In this document: one piece after another, positions 57,774-64,000 of the stretch
How positions within the stretch are numbered: position 1 is the first letter of the stretch
Layout of the letters: every line of letters begins with the position of its first letter
NCBI RefSeq assembly: GCF_002891295.1
Contig: NZ_LGUI01000003.1
Coordinates: forward strand, 806,001-870,000
From: Streptomyces eurocidicus
Lineage (GTDB): Bacteria; Actinomycetota; Actinomycetes; Streptomycetales; Streptomycetaceae
Direction of reading: 5' to 3'
DNA length: 64,000 bases
Position numbers and translations under genes: made by a program
The notes under the pieces: model-generated
Databases searched by the model: none
Told to the model about the DNA's origin: nothing
Seen by the model: only the letters and a program-made list of their open reading frames with translations

Positions 57774-58547
57774 TCAGACCCCCAGAGCCGCACCCCCGTC
57801 CACCGTCAGGTCATGCATCGTGATGTGCGACGCATGGTCGGAGAGCAGGAAGACCACGGCCTGCGCGACATTCTCCGGCCGGGCCAGCTTCCGCAGGGGG
57901 ATGCCCACGCGGTACGAACTGGCGACGCCCTCGATCGACGCCTTGCGGGCGCTCTCCCCGTCCTGCCACATATTGCTGAGCATCGGCGTCTCCGTGGAAC
58001 CGGGTGCCACCAGATTGCAGCGGATCCCGTGCTTGGCGACCTCCAGGCCCATGCACTTGGTGAACATCGTCGCCGCCGCCTTCGAGGCCGCGTACGCCGC
58101 CATCTCCACGCGGGCGGTGCCGGCGGCGTTCGAGGCGACGGTCACGACGGCGCCCCGGCCGCGCGGCACCATGCGGTTGACGACGGCGCGCGAGACGAAG
58201 AAGACGCCGCTGGTGTTCACCGCGAAGGTGAACGACCAGTCGGCGTCGGTCAGCTTCCGGGCCTCCGAGAGGCGGAGCACACCGGCCGCGTTGACCAGGT
58301 AGTCCACCGGCCCGAGCCGTTGCTCGACCGCGTCGACGAACGCCTCCACGTCGGGGCTGGACGTGACGTCCCCGGGGAACGCCTCCACCTGGAAGCCGTC
58401 CGCCGTGAGCTTCTCGACCGTGGCCCGCAGCCGGGCCTCGTCCTTGTCGACCGCCGCGACGGTGACGCCCCGCTCGCCCAGGGTCCGGACGACCGCTTCT
58501 CCTATTCCACCCGCCGCTCCGGTGACGAGAGCGACTTTTCCTTCCAT
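57774..58547 (-). CDS. SDR of the 2,3-dihydro-2,3-dihydroxybenzoate dehydrogenase (EntA/DhbA) type
   Basis: A 257-residue SDR. It starts at ATG 58547, with GGAGG 8 bases upstream; the earlier in-frame ATG is worse. The cofactor site is VALVTGAAGGIGEAVV, NNAG-type sequence LVNAAGVLRLSEARKLTD, and YAASK. The C-terminal part strongly resembles EntA/DhbA: APGSTETPMLSNMWQDGE, RVGIPLRKLARPENVAQAVVFLLSDHASHITMHDLTVDGGAALG. In that family the enzyme makes 2,3-dihydroxybenzoate for catechol siderophores from the dihydrodiol. None of its usual partners (isochorismate synthase, isochorismatase, DHB-AMP ligase) is in the window, so it may act in another aromatic pathway. Confidence 0.85.
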   Translation of the reverse strand: MEGKVALVTGAAGGIGEAVVRTLGERGVTVAAVDKDEARLRATVEKLTADGFQVEAFPGDVTSSPDVEAFVDAVEQRLGPVDYLVNAAGVLRLSEARKLTDADWSFTFAVNTSGVFFVSRAVVNRMVPRGRGAVVTVASNAAGTARVEMAAYAASKAAATMFTKCMGLEVAKHGIRCNLVAPGSTETPMLSNMWQDGESARKASIEGVASSYRVGIPLRKLARPENVAQAVVFLLSDHASHITMHDLTVDGGAALGV

Positions 58548-58907
58548 CTCACAAACCTCCATACCCGGCGTGCACGGCCGAATAGCGACGGGACTTCAGA
58601 CACGTCCACAAATCAGTTTCGGGATAGCCGGACGGCGTGTGAAGCGAGGAATTCTCACTCCGTCAGGTGGTCTGTGCCCGAAGGCCGACGGGCAGGCGCC
58701 TCCGGCGGGTCGCCGTAGCCATTCGACGGCCACAGCCTGCCGTTTCACCCCGATATGCCCCTGTTCGGGACCCCTGCGCATAGATGAAACGCCTTATCGT
58801 GCAGCGGGAAACAGCCATCTCCGGCTGAAATTCCGGGCCTTGACCGGACACGATGTGGGGGCGCCGCGCAATTTCAATTGTCCCGACCCTTGTCAGGAGA
58901 CCGGATC
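58548..58907. promoter_or_regulatory. Divergent region between the EntA-like and membrane-protein genes
   Basis: About 360 bases without a supported gene, lower in GC than the surrounding DNA. It contains CAATT-TC-AATTG at 58869-58880, 27 bases before the next start, a candidate operator. AGGAGA lies 8 bases before GTG 58908. Confidence 0.45.
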
Positions 58908-60926
58908 GTGTCCAACGGTTCCCCAGGACGTTCCCCTTCCACGGCGCGCGGCGAAGCGCGGAAGATTCTTGTGATCGTGGCGGTCGTGCAGTTCGTGATC
59001 GGCGGCTGGTTCTCGTGGACGGCCTCCCGGGCCGCACCGCGCGAGCTGCCGGTGGTCGTCGCGGCGGACGTCCGCGACGTCGCCGAGCGGCTACGGGCCG
59101 AGGCCCCCGGCGCGTACCGCGTGACGGAGGTGGCCGACGCCGCGGCGGCCGACGCGGCGCTGCGCGACCGCGAGGCGTACGGCGCCTTCGTGCCCGGCGA
59201 GCGGCGGGGCACGACGGAGCTGCGGCTCGCGTCCGCCGCCTCGCCCGCCGCGGCCGACGCACTGGCCCGGCAGGCCCGGGAGCTGCCCGGGGCGGGGGTG
59301 ACACGCGTCGTGGACGTCGTCCCGGCCGCCGCGGACGATCCGCACGGCGCGGGTGCCGTGATGGGCTTCCTGCCGTTGCTGATCACTGCGGTGATCGCGG
59401 GCTTGCTGCTGGTCCTCAAGGTGCGGGACATGGGCGCGCGGCTGCTCGGGGTGGTGGGCTTCGCGGTGCTCTCGGGGCTGTTGAGCTCGCTGATGCTCAC
59501 TCAGGTGAGCGGTGTGCTGCCGGGGGGCTGGGTGGCGACGGCGGGCGTCGTGGCGCTGCTGGAACTGGCGATGGTCAGCGTCATCACGGGCCTCGGGTCG
59601 CTCGCGGGGCCGCCCGGGGTGGCCGTGGGGGCGGTGCTGATGTTCGTGGTGGGGAATCCGTTGTCGGGGATGGGGTCGGCGCCGGAGATGCTGCCGGGGG
59701 TTCTGGGGACGGTGGGTCAGTATCTGCCGCCGGGGGCGGGGGCGTCGTTGTTGCGGGCTTCGGCGTTCGGCGGGGCGGGGGTTTGGGGGCCGGTGTTGGT
59801 GCTGGTCGGGTGGTCGGTGGTGGGGGTGGGGGTGCTGGCGGGGCTGGGGAAAAGCCCGCGCGGCGGCACCCCAACCGCCCCCTCAGGCCCGCCCATCCCC
59901 CAACATCCCACTCATCGCGATCAAATACCCCAACTGCGCCCGACTCCCGCTCCCCAACTCCGCCGACAACCGCGCCACCCGCCCCGCCACCGTCCGCCGG
60001 CTGATCCCCAGCCGCCGCGCGATCGCCTCGTCCGTGTGGCCCGCCACCAGCAGGCGGGCCGTCGCCCGGCGCAGGTCGTCGGCCACGTCGGCCACGTCCG
60101 CCCGGGGCGCGTCCGGGAGCACCGGGGCCGCCCGTTCCCACGCGTCGTCGAAGACCTGGGCGAGGAAGGCGACCAGATCGGGGTGGCGGATCTCCAGGGC
60201 GGAGGTCCGCCCGTCGTCGCCCGCGGCGCCCGGGATGTACGCCACCGCCCGGTCGACGACCACGAGGCGGTCGATGACATGGCCCAGCGTGCGGACCTCG
60301 CCGCCCGCCGAGACCAGTTCCCCGAGGTGCCGCAGCGTCGCCGAGTGGGAGCGCGCCGCGTGCTGGAACAGCGCCCGGTGGTGGACCCCGGCCCGGAGGT
60401 GGCCGAGGTCGTCGAGGTCGTACGCCAGGCGCCGCCCGCCCGGCTGCACGGTCATCAGCTCGTCCCGGCAGGAGCGGACGGCGTGCGCGAGGGTCGAGCC
60501 GATGACCCGTTCGCCGTGGATCTCCGTGGCCCAGCCCTGGTGTTCGCGCTTCGCGACCGTGTAGATCGCGTGCACGGGCGAGAAGCTGTCCGTGAGCGCC
60601 CGTACGTCCCCGCGCTGCCGTTCCAGCCGCTCCTCGATGGGCCGGACGAGCTCGGCCAGCGCGACGTCGGGGGCGACGGGGACCAGGACGTCCGGGTCGT
60701 CCGGCGGCGTCACCAGCAGCCCCAGGCGCAGCAGGCAGTCGGGTACGTCCTCCTTGGGCGTACAGCCCTTGACCACGGCCCGCCGATAGCGCGTCAGGCC
60801 CTCGGCGCAGAGGCCGCCTGCTGTGCCGGGGTCCGCCCCATGCCCCGCGTGATCGTGCATGGCGCCATTATGCGTCTTGGAATGAAAGCTCCTAAGTGGG
60901 CGTATGGGGCCGGTTGTCAGGCGTGA
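58908..60926 (+). CDS. Membrane protein (YhgE/ABC-2-like), normal stop codon apparently lost
   Basis: GTG 58908 has AGGAGA 8 bases upstream. The credible product is about 320 residues. One N-terminal membrane helix (ILVIVAVVQFVIGGWFSW) precedes an external alpha/beta domain (about 40-145, VVVAADVRDVAERLRAEAPG..., REAYGAFVPGE), and then about five to six helices from 150 onward. This resembles the YhgE/Pip-like or ABC-2 membrane architecture. After VLVGWSVVGVGVLAGLGKSPRGG (near 59860) no stop occurs in frame. The frame runs on to 60926 through the antisense of the LuxR gene, and that part is not believable as protein. A deletion or point change that removed the original stop is the simplest reading. 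Confidence 0.6.
   Translation: MSNGSPGRSPSTARGEARKILVIVAVVQFVIGGWFSWTASRAAPRELPVVVAADVRDVAERLRAEAPGAYRVTEVADAAAADAALRDREAYGAFVPGERRGTTELRLASAASPAAADALARQARELPGAGVTRVVDVVPAAADDPHGAGAVMGFLPLLITAVIAGLLLVLKVRDMGARLLGVVGFAVLSGLLSSLMLTQVSGVLPGGWVATAGVVALLELAMVSVITGLGSLAGPPGVAVGAVLMFVVGNPLSGMGSAPEMLPGVLGTVGQYLPPGAGASLLRASAFGGAGVWGPVLVLVGWSVVGVGVLAGLGKSPRGGTPTAPSGPPIPQHPTHRDQIPQLRPTPAPQLRRQPRHPPRHRPPADPQPPRDRLVRVARHQQAGRRPAQVVGHVGHVRPGRVREHRGRPFPRVVEDLGEEGDQIGVADLQGGGPPVVARGARDVRHRPVDDHEAVDDMAQRADLAARRDQFPEVPQRRRVGARRVLEQRPVVDPGPEVAEVVEVVRQAPPARLHGHQLVPAGADGVREGRADDPFAVDLRGPALVFALRDRVDRVHGREAVRERPYVPALPFQPLLDGPDELGQRDVGGDGDQDVRVVRRRHQQPQAQQAVGYVLLGRTALDHGPPIARQALGAEAACCAGVRPMPRVIVHGAIMRLGMKAPKWAYGAGCQA
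59883..60860 (-). CDS. LuxR-family regulator with long N-terminal domain
   Basis: A 325-residue regulator. The N-terminal about 260 residues include a TrmB-like/winged segment (GLTRYRRAVVKGCTPKEDVPDCLLRLGLLV) and a sensor-like part with YDLDDLGHLRAGVHHRALFQHAARSHSATLRHL and IDRLVVVDRAVAYIP. The C-terminal HTH is RLLVAGHTDEAIARRLGISRRTVAGRVARLSAELG. Many Streptomyces paralogues of this type exist and some sit in biosynthetic clusters. Ligand unknown. ATG 60860 begins MHDHAGHGADPG. The stop is overlapped by the run-on frame of the convergent membrane gene. Confidence 0.88.
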   Translation of the reverse strand: MHDHAGHGADPGTAGGLCAEGLTRYRRAVVKGCTPKEDVPDCLLRLGLLVTPPDDPDVLVPVAPDVALAELVRPIEERLERQRGDVRALTDSFSPVHAIYTVAKREHQGWATEIHGERVIGSTLAHAVRSCRDELMTVQPGGRRLAYDLDDLGHLRAGVHHRALFQHAARSHSATLRHLGELVSAGGEVRTLGHVIDRLVVVDRAVAYIPGAAGDDGRTSALEIRHPDLVAFLAQVFDDAWERAAPVLPDAPRADVADVADDLRRATARLLVAGHTDEAIARRLGISRRTVAGRVARLSAELGSGSRAQLGYLIAMSGMLGDGRA

Positions 60927-61031
60927 GCCGTATTGCGCCTTGGAACCGCGAGACCGTCCGGCTTCGGTGTTACGGTCACCGTCGCGATTCGACACGATCG
61001 CCACGAGCGAGCGGCAAGGACGGGGGTCCGC

Positions 61032-62861
61032 GTGGCACGCGCACGCGAACTGGGGCGCAAGAAGGAGCGGGGCGGCGGGCCGCAGGGCGAGATATTCCTC
61101 GCCAAGTCGGCCGCCGCCCTCATAGGACTCTGCGTCAGCTGGCATGTGGCCGTCTGGGCGACCGCGGACGGACTCGCGTTCTCCGACGTGCGCGCGACCG
61201 CCACCGCCGTCGCCCTGCACCACCCGCTCGGCCGGCTCGGCGACGGCGTCGAGGCCGCCTCCACGGGCAGCACGGTCGCGGTCTGGCTCGCGATCTTCCT
61301 CGCGCCGGTGCTGGCCGCCGTCCTCGGCGTACGCGCGCGCAGGCGCCGGGCCGACGGCGCCGGCGGCGAGGGCCTGGCCTCCGCCGTCGAGGCCCGCGAG
61401 GCCCTCGGCGAGCACCGGGCGCGCCGCGCCGCCGCCCAGACCCGCGCCACGACCTTCCAGGACGCCGACGGCCGTTACGACCCCAGGGCCGCCGCCCGCG
61501 CCGAGCTGAGCGAGGTCGGCTGGCTGCTGGGCAGGCAGCTCGGCAGCGGTCAGCCGCTGGTCGCCACGCCGGAGGACTCGGTCGCGGTCATCGCCCCGTC
61601 CGGCGGCGGCAAGTCCCGGAACGTCGTCATCCCCGCCTGCCTGGACGCACCCGGTCCGCTGGTCGTCACCTCCACCCGCGCCGATGTGCTCGACGTCATT
61701 GCGGAACCGCGCTCCCGGCTCGGCCGGGTGTGGGTCTTCGACCCGCTGGACACCGTGGGCTGGCCCGAGCGCATGGTGTGGGACCCGGTCGCCGGCTGCC
61801 AGGAGGGCGAGACGGCGACCGCCCGCGCGCTGTCCTTCTCCGTCGGCATGGGCGCGGACGACAGCTCGTCCAGTAATGGGGGCTTCTTCCAGCAGACCGC
61901 GTCGTCCGCGCTCACCCGGCTGCTGCACGCGGCCGCGCTCGAAGGCAAGACCATCGAGCACGTGATGCGCTGGGCCACCAACCTGGAGAAGGCGAGCGAG
62001 CCGCGCGCCATCCTCACCGACCACCCCAACGCCGAACCCGGCTGGGACGTCCTGCTGCGTTCGGTGTCCACCGGCGCCGACGAGACGGTGGCCTCCACCC
62101 GGCAGACCCTCGCCGCCCAGATCGAGCCGCTCGCCCTGCGCAAGGTGCTGCGCTGCGTCACCCCGCAGGAAGGCGTGGCCACCTTCGACCCGGACCGCTT
62201 CGTCGCCTCCCGCGACACGCTCGTCCTCATCAGCGACTCCAACGCCTCGACCAATGTGTCGCCGCTGACGACGATGCTGCTGGGCGAGGTCGTCGACGCC
62301 GCCAAGCGGCGGGCGCCGAGGCTCCCCTCGGGCCGGCTGGACCCCTTCCTGCGGCTCGTCCTCGACGAGGTCGCGAACGTCGCCCCGCTGCCCAAGCTGC
62401 CCTCGCTGGCCTCCGACGCCCGTGGCTACGGCATCCACATCGTCTACGCGCTCCAGTCGCTGGCCCAGGCCGTCCTGCGGTGGGGGCAGCACGAGGCCGA
62501 CACCCTCCTCGACAACGCCGCGGCCACCCTGGTGATGGGCGGCCTCAAGGACGTCGAGGCGCTGCGCCGCTTCTCGGAGCTGGTCGGCGAGGCCGAGCTC
62601 ACCGAGCTCTCCACCTCCCGGGACACCGGCCGGCTCTTCGGGCACGGCACCTCCGAGGTCGAGCGCGAGCGCCGGATCCTGCGGCCCGAGGAGATCCGCC
62701 AACTGCCGCACGGGCAGGCCCTGCTGCTGTTCCGCGGCGCGCCCGGGGTCATCGCCGAGCTGCTGCCCTGGGACCAGCGGCGGGACGGCCGGGCGCTGCG
62801 GGCGGGCGAGCACGCGACGCGGGCCGCGCGCATCGGGCCGCCGCCCCTGGAGACGGTGTGA
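61032..62861 (+). CDS. VirD4/TraD-like coupling ATPase (TraM-recognition type)
   Basis: A 609-residue membrane ATPase. Two N-terminal helices (SAAALIGLCVSWHVAVWA and VAVWLAIFLAPVLAAVLGV) are followed by a RecA-like core with Walker A in VAVIAPSGGGKSRNVVIPA, and Walker B in LRLVLDEVANVAPLPKLP, the typical LDEAAN-like VirD4 motif. The distal part has IHIVYALQSLAQAVLRWG. In known systems such proteins bring DNA or protein substrates to a secretion channel. It carries no relaxase or other Tra genes in the window, so it could be a conserved chromosomal locus or the start of an element beyond the edge. GTG 61032 is supported by GGACGGGGG. The next gene overlaps its stop. Confidence 0.92.
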   Translation: MARARELGRKKERGGGPQGEIFLAKSAAALIGLCVSWHVAVWATADGLAFSDVRATATAVALHHPLGRLGDGVEAASTGSTVAVWLAIFLAPVLAAVLGVRARRRRADGAGGEGLASAVEAREALGEHRARRAAAQTRATTFQDADGRYDPRAAARAELSEVGWLLGRQLGSGQPLVATPEDSVAVIAPSGGGKSRNVVIPACLDAPGPLVVTSTRADVLDVIAEPRSRLGRVWVFDPLDTVGWPERMVWDPVAGCQEGETATARALSFSVGMGADDSSSSNGGFFQQTASSALTRLLHAAALEGKTIEHVMRWATNLEKASEPRAILTDHPNAEPGWDVLLRSVSTGADETVASTRQTLAAQIEPLALRKVLRCVTPQEGVATFDPDRFVASRDTLVLISDSNASTNVSPLTTMLLGEVVDAAKRRAPRLPSGRLDPFLRLVLDEVANVAPLPKLPSLASDARGYGIHIVYALQSLAQAVLRWGQHEADTLLDNAAATLVMGGLKDVEALRRFSELVGEAELTELSTSRDTGRLFGHGTSEVERERRILRPEEIRQLPHGQALLLFRGAPGVIAELLPWDQRRDGRALRAGEHATRAARIGPPPLETV

Positions 62862-64000
62862 ACGGGTACGAGGAAGGGCCTACGGGGATGACGGCGGACG
62901 GCTACGCACCGGACGGCTACGGACAAGAGGGTCACGCGCAGGACGGCGAGCTCGCGCGGATGCGCGCGGAGCTCACGGCCCTGCGCGCCTGGCGCACCGA
63001 ACTGGAGGAGCTCGTCCAGCGCTTCGCCCAGGGCGTCAGGCGCGAGCAGGGCGAGACCGAGGAGATCCTCTCCGAGGTGCTGGGCCGGCTGGACGCCGTG
63101 GAGAACGCCTCGGGGCGGGGTGCCACGGCGCCGGGCGCCGGGGGCTCCGGAGCCCCCGTTCATCTGCCCTGGTCCCAGCGCGCCTCCGAGGCCGAGTGGC
63201 GGGAGCTGGCCGACTGGCTGGACTGGCTCGGCCGGCACTACGCGCCCCAGCTGCACCTGCGCATCTGGCCCTGCTGGCCCGCGCACGGCGGCGTCGTCGA
63301 GGAACTGGCCGCGCTGCACGCCGCCTGGCGGGCCGCCACCGAGGCGGACGCCGACCCGGCGCGGGCGGGCAGCGAGCTCGCGTACTGGCACCAGATGTGG
63401 CTGTGGCCGACGGTCGAGCGGATCCGTCAGTACTACATGTTCAGCGAGTGCGAGACCGACCACGCCGCCGACCGCCCGGGCCGCCCCACGGACCCGGCCG
63501 CCCTGGAGACGCGCGTCGCCGAGGCCGCGGCCGAGCGGCGCCGGCGGGAGAACGAGCGCTACGCGTTCTTCGCCGAGGTGCCGGAGGGCTTCACGGCCGA
63601 ACGCCCCGACGGGCTGTGGCGCAGGGCGGGCGACGACTGGGAGTACCTCTCGCTGCTGGACTGGGAGTGGCACGCCGCGGACGCGGAGCTGCCCCCGCCG
63701 CCGGAGGAGACCCTGCGCGAGGTCCCCGCCGACCGGGCCGACGCCCTGGCCGCGGACCGGCAGGGCTGGGTGACGTACTGGGCGCGCTACGCCGACGAGA
63801 ACGACTGGCGGGCGGGCGAGGGCCCCGTCACCGTCGTCCGGCGCCGCCGCAGCCCGGAGCGGCTGTACGACGAGGCGTACGGCGTACGCGACGGCTGGGC
63901 GCCCACCGCGTCCGTCTACGCGTTCCTCGACGCACGGCCGTCGAACCCGCCGCACCTCGTCGGGATCGATGTCCAGGAGGCCGAGCGACTGCTGCGGAGC
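62858..64000 (+). CDS. DUF4913-type protein, cut by the window edge
   Basis: An open frame of 381 codons running off the right edge; it lacks a stop in the window. GTG 62858 overlaps the coupling ATPase stop (GTGTGA); ATG 62888 with AGGAAGGG upstream is a good alternative start. A short coiled-coil region (ELARMRAELTALRAWRTELEELVQRFAQGVRREQGETEEIL) precedes the DUF4913-like domain WRELADWLDWLGRHYAPQLHLRIWPCWPAHGGVVEELAALHAAWRAA. Further on are WHQMWLWPTVERIRQY and a Trp-rich segment (LWRRAGDDWEYLSLLDWEWHAAD). DUF4913 proteins accompany transfer-type ATPases in actinobacterial elements; the role is unknown. Tight overlap suggests the two act together. Confidence 0.82.
   Translation, partial: MNGYEEGPTGMTADGYAPDGYGQEGHAQDGELARMRAELTALRAWRTELEELVQRFAQGVRREQGETEEILSEVLGRLDAVENASGRGATAPGAGGSGAPVHLPWSQRASEAEWRELADWLDWLGRHYAPQLHLRIWPCWPAHGGVVEELAALHAAWRAATEADADPARAGSELAYWHQMWLWPTVERIRQYYMFSECETDHAADRPGRPTDPAALETRVAEAAAERRRRENERYAFFAEVPEGFTAERPDGLWRRAGDDWEYLSLLDWEWHAADAELPPPPEETLREVPADRADALAADRQGWVTYWARYADENDWRAGEGPVTVVRRRRSPERLYDEAYGVRDGWAPTASVYAFLDARPSNPPHLVGIDVQEAERLLRS

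Noticed and set aside
1..64000. tRNA, rRNA, CRISPR arrays and riboswitches
   Set aside because: Scanning by eye found no tRNA T-loop pattern with matching stems, no rRNA blocks and no regularly spaced unique-spacer repeats. Small RNAs cannot be excluded without a covariance search.

Overview
The window is chromosomal DNA of a Streptomyces (or very close actinomycete). Evidence: very high GC with G/C-rich third codon positions, frequent GTG/TTG starts, short stop-start overlaps, and marker genes such as rodlins, the proteasome activator Bpa, a mycothiol-type DinB/MDMPI protein and a pirin gene carrying a recognisable phage phiC31 attB-like site. From memory (not checked), the order kinase pair - response regulator - bkd operon - pirin - aspS - metG resembles the S. 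coelicolor region around SCO3790-SCO3825.

Layout. 1-9.4 kb: end of a moeA-like gene, a TrkA-N potassium channel, a quinone oxidoreductase, a 50-nt tandem repeat, a proline-rich membrane protein, bpa, two divergent membrane Ser/Thr kinases and a phosphotransferase. 9.4-18 kb: a PPOX-like flavoprotein, a NarL-type response regulator, a branched-chain/pyruvate-type 2-oxoacid dehydrogenase operon (E1a, E1b and an E2 broken by a one-base frameshift), an XRE regulator and a GntR-MFS pair. 18-31 kb: an MDMPI-like protein, a nitrilase-family amidase, a stand-alone large serine integrase, a thioredoxin-NHL protein, a DUF4232 lipoprotein, M18 aminopeptidase, acyl-CoA dehydrogenase, SseB-like protein, secreted trypsin-like protease and pirin. 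30-37.5 kb: a PAS-GAF-PP2C-ATPase phosphatase, aspS, a receiver-only fragment, metG and a coupled pair of small genes. 37.5-48.6 kb: a membrane protein divergent from a TetR gene around a 36-bp palindrome, a ricin-B/hemopexin-like protein, a two-component system, a VWA protein, a carotenoid oxygenase, a GNAT enzyme, a membrane-anchored esterase and a second TetR regulator.

49-61 kb is the accessory-looking part. Two tandem rodlin paralogues end in unusual His/Gly-rich tails. They are followed by a compact set of tailoring genes: FAD monooxygenase, three SDRs (one EntA/DhbA-like), a DUF1857/SRPBCC protein, a Tat-exported berberine-bridge-type oxidase and an EmrB/QacA exporter, next to a membrane gene and a LuxR regulator. 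No PKS, NRPS or terpene synthase gene is visible, so this is either a small natural-product or aromatic-modification cluster or a loose group. The window ends in a VirD4/TraD-like coupling ATPase overlapped by a DUF4913-type gene cut by the window edge.

No tRNA, rRNA, CRISPR array or complete prophage was recognised. Many genes are separated by long perfect hairpins that look like terminators, and four separate degenerate or perfect short tandem-repeat arrays lie in or beside genes.
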